DNA of 34,869 nucleotides from Thermomicrobiales bacterium (GTDB lineage Bacteria; Chloroflexota; Chloroflexia; Thermomicrobiales; UBA6265): assembly GCA_023957115.1 (NCBI GenBank), contig JAMLHN010000040.1, positions 1-34,869 on the forward strand. Direction: 5' to 3'. The position numbers and the translations under genes are program-made. This document shows positions 32,423 to 34,869 of this stretch, piece by piece; positions within the stretch are counted from its first letter, which is position 1, and the number at the start of each line of letters is the position of its first letter. A model generated the notes under the pieces. That model was given only the letters and a program-made list of their open reading frames with translations, ran no database searches and was not told where the DNA came from.

Positions 32423-32728
32423 TCAGCGGCTTTCCGGCCGCTTGTCGATAAAGATCTCCCAGCGTTGAATCGTTTCCAATTGCAGAATTCCATGGTGGTA
32501 CCAGGGATCGCCGCCGAGCCAGTCGCGCACGGATTGCTCGGATTCCGACCGAACCACTACCATCGAGCCGCCGTCGTCGGGAAACGGGCCGCCGAGCACG
32601 ATGAATCCCTGCTCGACCAGCTCGTCGACAAAGGCGGCGTGCTCGTTCCACCAATCTTGTTCCCGCGTTCCGCGGGCGTGATCCCGAGCTGGACCGGCGG
32701 CTGAGCGAACGACGAAAAGCGACGACAT
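32423..32728 (-). CDS. YciI-like (YCII-related) protein
   Basis: A 101-residue protein of the dimeric ferredoxin-like YCII family. Visible traits are the short first strand SLFVVRS, the helix with WNEHAAFVDELVEQGFIVLGGPF, and the closing DPWYHHGILQLETIQRWEIF block with the family's conserved His and Asp (DDGGS, DPW). Members are small enzymes or ligand-binding proteins, mostly unknown. The start at 32728 is set by GGGGAGG eight to nine bases upstream on the minus strand; the frame runs on to 33133 with no support. It is convergent with the Yip1-like pair. Confidence 0.85.
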   Translation of the reverse strand: MSSLFVVRSAAGPARDHARGTREQDWWNEHAAFVDELVEQGFIVLGGPFPDDGGSMVVVRSESEQSVRDWLGGDPWYHHGILQLETIQRWEIFIDKRPESR

Positions 32729-33168
32729 GACCTCAACCTCCCCGGCAGTTGTCGATCGAATGATTGGCGACGCTACGGCCCATCTTCCACGGAATCCGCA
32801 GGAATGACGCAGAAAAGCCTGCCTTGTCACCGCTGGGCGCCGGTGCGCGGCCGGCGCCCAGATGCCTTGTACCCGCGAAGCAATTTCTCCGATTCGGTAT
32901 ACGTGGGGCAACGGTCCGGAGCTGCTTCGTGAACGCCTATCCGTACCACCCCTTCCCGTGCTCGGTTCACGCGGGGGCGCGTCGTGGCGAATGGGAAGGG
33001 ATCGGTCCGTACAGGTGAGAGAGGAAATGCGCGGACCGGGTACGGTGGCGAAAACAGGAGAGGGTGGGTAGTCAGTGCGAATGGCGAGCTCTATCGCCGG
33101 TATCGTCGAGACCCGGAATCGGGTAAAACGCATCCCGGGACACAGATCTTTCCGACCGCCGGAATGTG
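32729..33168. other. Gene-poor 440-bp spacer with stem-loop
   Basis: Short frames here have no recognisable protein content. It holds a second copy of a 19-base sequence (32747-32765), a strong hairpin (32833-32861) and a CCCTTCCC/GGGAAGGG inverted pair either side of about 32970. The composition is less codon-like than in the neighbouring genes. A non-coding RNA or a decayed gene is possible, but I cannot support either. Confidence 0.5.
32833..32861. repeat. GC-rich perfect stem-loop (11-bp arms)
   Basis: CTGGGCGCCGG (32833-32843) is the exact reverse complement of CCGGCGCCCAG (32851-32861), with loop TGCGCGG. No T-run follows on either strand, so it is not a standard terminator. It lies 105 bases upstream of the YciI-like start. 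Confidence 0.75.
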
Positions 33169-33363
33169 CTAAACGCGCTCCTCGCGCAAGGCGGGACGGG
33201 GCGCCAGAGCTGAACGAAGAGATGAGATCAGTTGCCCAAGACGCGACTGGTTTGGAGCGGATAGCTTTTGGGTCTCGATCAGGTGCCGATGTTGGAGCTG
33301 CTGGTCCAGGAGCCTGCCTTCCAGACGTGCGAGCTCGATGCTAAGGTGCGTGCCATGCTGCAT
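33169..33363 (-). CDS. Small hypothetical protein, 64 residues
   Basis: A short reading frame on the minus strand starting at ATG 33363, with GGAAGGA seven bases upstream, one of the best ribosome sites in the window. The product begins MQHGTHLSIELARLEGRLLD and is rich in Leu, Arg, Gln and Ser. Two amphipathic helices are likely (residues 5-30 and 38-52), and the tail is basic. There is no Cys, signal peptide or membrane helix. I do not recognise a family. Longer upstream extensions of the frame, to 33603, are Arg/Pro-rich shadow sequence. It stands alone, divergent from the WYL regulator at 33552 with 188 bp between. Confidence 0.6.
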   Translation of the reverse strand: MQHGTHLSIELARLEGRLLDQQLQHRHLIETQKLSAPNQSRLGQLISSLRSALAPRPALREERV

Positions 33364-33471
33364 GTTGGCGTCCTTCCGTGTTTGCCTGCCGCCGGTGCGT
33401 CCCGATGGCGCTGATCGAGGCGGTTCGCGGTTTCGCCTCGGAAGCATTCGGGGGTTTCGATCACTCGGCGA

Positions 33472-33501
33472 TTGCGGTCGATCGAGTGATGCTTCTATCC
33501 T
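33472..33501 (+). promoter_or_regulatory. Candidate promoter of the WYL regulator
   Basis: TTGCGG (33472-33477) and TATCCT (33496-33501) are 18 bp apart, a moderate match to a housekeeping promoter. It lies about 50 bases before the chosen start at 33552. Confidence 0.35.
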
Positions 33502-33551
33502 ATGGCGAATACCCGTCAAGACGTGTCGCCTATTGTGGGATTGTGGAACAT

Positions 33552-34529
33552 ATGTACGACCCATCGATGCGGGTACTGACCGTACTGGAACTGTTGCAGG
33601 CACGAGAGCGGGTGACCGGACGCGAGCTGGCCGAGCATTTGGAGGTCAGCGATCGGACGGTGCAGCGCTACATCATGCGCTTGCAGGACTTGGGTGTCCC
33701 GGTCGAATCGACCCGCGGGCCGGGCGGGTTTTACCGATTGAAACCCGGATTTCGGATCCCGCCACTGATGTTCGATGCGGATGAGGCGTTGGCGGTGAGC
33801 ATTGGCCTCGACGCATTGGGTTCGATCGGTTTGGGGACCATCGCTCCCGCGGCCGAAGGAGCAAAATCGAAACTGGAACGTGTGCTGCCCTTGCATCTGC
33901 GCGAGCGTGTCAATGCGGTGCGGACTGCTATGGTGCTGGAACGTCCGCGTCGTACGGTCGATGCCGATTCATCCGTACTTTCCACGCTGGCGATGGCGAT
34001 CTACCAACACCGTTGCACACGGATCGCCTATCAGCGGTACGACGGTCGTGCGACGGTCCGCACCATCGAACCCTATGGACTGATGTTGCACAACAGCCGC
34101 TGGTTTCTGGGCGCTTATTGCACCTTGCGGCGCGGGCAGCGGCTCTTCCGGGTCGACCGGATCGACAGCATCGAGATGGAGAAGGAAACCTTCGAGCCGC
34201 CGCTGAATTTCGATATGAAGGAGTTCGTCTACCGCGGACTGGCCTATGCCGCGGACGATTACAAGGTCGAAGTCTGGCTCGACATCTCACTCGAAGACGC
34301 GCTGCGCCGTTTCCCGGTCGCCTACGCCGAGTTCATATCCGAGGGTGGTGGTACGGTGATGAAACGCGGATCGGACGATCTGGAAGATGTCGCGCTCTCG
34401 CTGCTCTTTGCCCACTGTCGCTTCGAGATCCGCCGGCCAATTGAGCTTCACGAGGCATTTCGGCGCATCGCGGAACGCGCGTCCGCAATTGCCGGCGTAG
34501 CTTTGGCGAGTTCCCCGCGGACTGCTTGA
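33552..34529 (+). CDS. WYL-domain transcriptional regulator with N-terminal DeoR/HTH_11 helix
   Basis: A 325-residue regulator of the YafY/PafC type. Residues of about 6-60 are a winged helix (LTVLELLQARERVTGRELAE, then SDRTVQRYIMRLQDLGVPVES), with the GPGGFYRLKPG wing after it. The WYL domain starts near residue 145: IAYQRYDGRATVRTIEPYGL is followed by LMLHNSRWFLGAYC, which corresponds to the signature W-Y-L segment. A C-terminal WCX-like domain follows. WYL proteins often sense nucleic acids or nucleotides and act in stress and defence control. ATG 33552 is chosen because it fits the family N-terminus, and ATG 33567 is equally possible. The frame opens at 33378. No defence genes are seen next to it in this window. 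Confidence 0.92.
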   Translation: MYDPSMRVLTVLELLQARERVTGRELAEHLEVSDRTVQRYIMRLQDLGVPVESTRGPGGFYRLKPGFRIPPLMFDADEALAVSIGLDALGSIGLGTIAPAAEGAKSKLERVLPLHLRERVNAVRTAMVLERPRRTVDADSSVLSTLAMAIYQHRCTRIAYQRYDGRATVRTIEPYGLMLHNSRWFLGAYCTLRRGQRLFRVDRIDSIEMEKETFEPPLNFDMKEFVYRGLAYAADDYKVEVWLDISLEDALRRFPVAYAEFISEGGGTVMKRGSDDLEDVALSLLFAHCRFEIRRPIELHEAFRRIAERASAIAGVALASSPRTA

Positions 34530-34533
34530 GATA

Positions 34534-34554
34534 CCTGGGTCTCGGGCTCTGTCC
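34534..34554. repeat. Possible heptad tract, three weak units
   Basis: CCTGGGT, CTCGGGC and TCTGTCC lie in seven-base spacing between the convergent WYL and BKACE genes. The match between units is poor. It is listed because the location, right after a gene end, is the same as for the clearer tracts. Confidence 0.35.
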
Positions 34555-34575
34555 GCGGGACATAAGACATCGCAC

Positions 34576-34869
34576 CTAGAACCCGACGTTGTGGACGCCC
34601 TTCGTGTGCAAGAGCTCCCGGGCCTCGTCCGGAGTGGCCACCTCGAGGGAGAGCTCGTTCAGGATGCGCACGATTTTTGCGACCTGATCGGCATTGCTCT
34701 CGGCCAGCTCGCCCTTGCCAAGATAGAGGTTGTCCTCCAGTCCGACGCGGACATTGCTGCCCATGATGGCTCCCATGGTGACCAGGTTGAACTGGTGGCG
34801 CCCGCCGCCGAGCACTGACCAGACGTACTGGTCGCCGAAGAGCTGGTCGGCGGTGCGCTTCATGTGCAT
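34576..34869 (-). CDS. BKACE (beta-keto acid cleavage enzyme, DUF849) C-terminal part, runs off the right edge
   Basis: The last 97 residues of a protein whose start lies beyond the window. [46 protein letters not shown] is the characteristic C-terminal block of the BKACE family: the [11 protein letters not shown] segment and the following SNAxQV helix. These metal-dependent enzymes split beta-keto acids with acetyl-CoA; the best-known member is the lysine-fermentation enzyme Kce. The reaction here cannot be told without the N-terminal metal site. It could link to the acyl-CoA enzymes at 27405-29077, but several unrelated genes lie between. Confidence 0.9.
   Translation of the reverse strand: MHMKRTADQLFGDQYVWSVLGGGRHQFNLVTMGAIMGSNVRVGLEDNLYLGKGELAESNADQVAKIVRILNELSLEVATPDEARELLHTKGVHNVGF

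Noticed and set aside
32862..33070. RNase P or other housekeeping RNA suggested by GAGAGGAAATGCGCGGAC
   Set aside because: Only a short stretch recalls the RNase P 5' conserved region. The other conserved blocks (the ACAGAA-type and GGTAAACCC-type segments) are missing.
32729..33133. N-terminal extension of the YciI-like protein to a 236-residue frame
   Set aside because: The family is about 100 residues long and GGGGAGG stands at the correct distance from the inner ATG at 32728. The extension is Arg/Pro/Ser-rich and unlike a domain.
33552..34529. WYL regulator as a marker of a hidden defence island
   Set aside because: WYL proteins often accompany phage defence, but no nuclease, helicase, toxin, reverse transcriptase or cyclase gene is present beside it. 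The only nuclease, at 14929, is a secreted nutritional type.

Overview
The window is a high-GC bacterial chromosome segment with about 32 protein genes, one partial at the right edge. Dense ABC uptake operons with twin-arginine (Tat) or Sec binding proteins, many GTG starts, WYL/GntR/LacI/ArsR regulators and heptamer-repeat spacers suggest a free-living heterotroph. Chloroflexota of the Thermomicrobia/Sphaerobacter type is my best guess. That is an inference from gene style: there is no rRNA or marker gene to settle it, and I see no tRNA, CRISPR array, transposase or phage gene.

Layout. (1) 1-4733: a CocE-type hydrolase on the minus strand, divergent from two tandem paralogous beta-lactamase-fold serine hydrolases. 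(2) 5175-10520: FadR-type regulator, carbohydrate binding protein, two MalF/MalG-type permeases and an enolase-superfamily enzyme, ending in a textbook terminator; probably uptake and catabolism of a sugar or sugar acid. (3) 10943-13388: a complete polar amino-acid ABC transporter. (4) 13493-14873: ArsR regulator, SRPBCC (START/AHSA1) protein and a flavin split-barrel protein. (5) 14929-15687: a secreted nuclease on the minus strand. (6) 15835-20665: a rhamnose/AI-2-type sugar ABC transporter (double ATPase, two permeases, binding protein) with terminator, then a LacI regulator (20879-21919) behind a consensus promoter and a 33-bp palindrome. (7) 22022-27369: oligopeptide binding protein, a gamma-glutamyltransferase-family Ntn hydrolase and DppB/DppC permeases with no ATPase. 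(8) 27405-30908: a MaoC-like hydratase broken by an in-frame amber codon, a class III CoA-transferase and formate-tetrahydrofolate ligase. (9) 31149-34869: two tandem Yip1-like membrane proteins, a YciI-like protein, a 64-residue unknown, a WYL regulator and the 3' end of a BKACE (DUF849) gene.

The overall job looks like scavenging of sugars, amino acids and peptides. Hydrolases and acyl-CoA/one-carbon enzymes sit beside the importers. Two importers (carbohydrate and peptide) lack their own ATPase and must borrow one encoded elsewhere.

The most unusual signals are not genes. They are a family of 7-bp periodic tracts in at least seven intergenic spaces, two perfect (11 and 5.7 copies) and the others degenerate but still in heptad register. 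Two near-perfect palindromes (25 and 33 bp) sit at regulator genes. The MaoC gene's amber codon interrupts an otherwise intact frame that still overlaps its neighbour's start codon.
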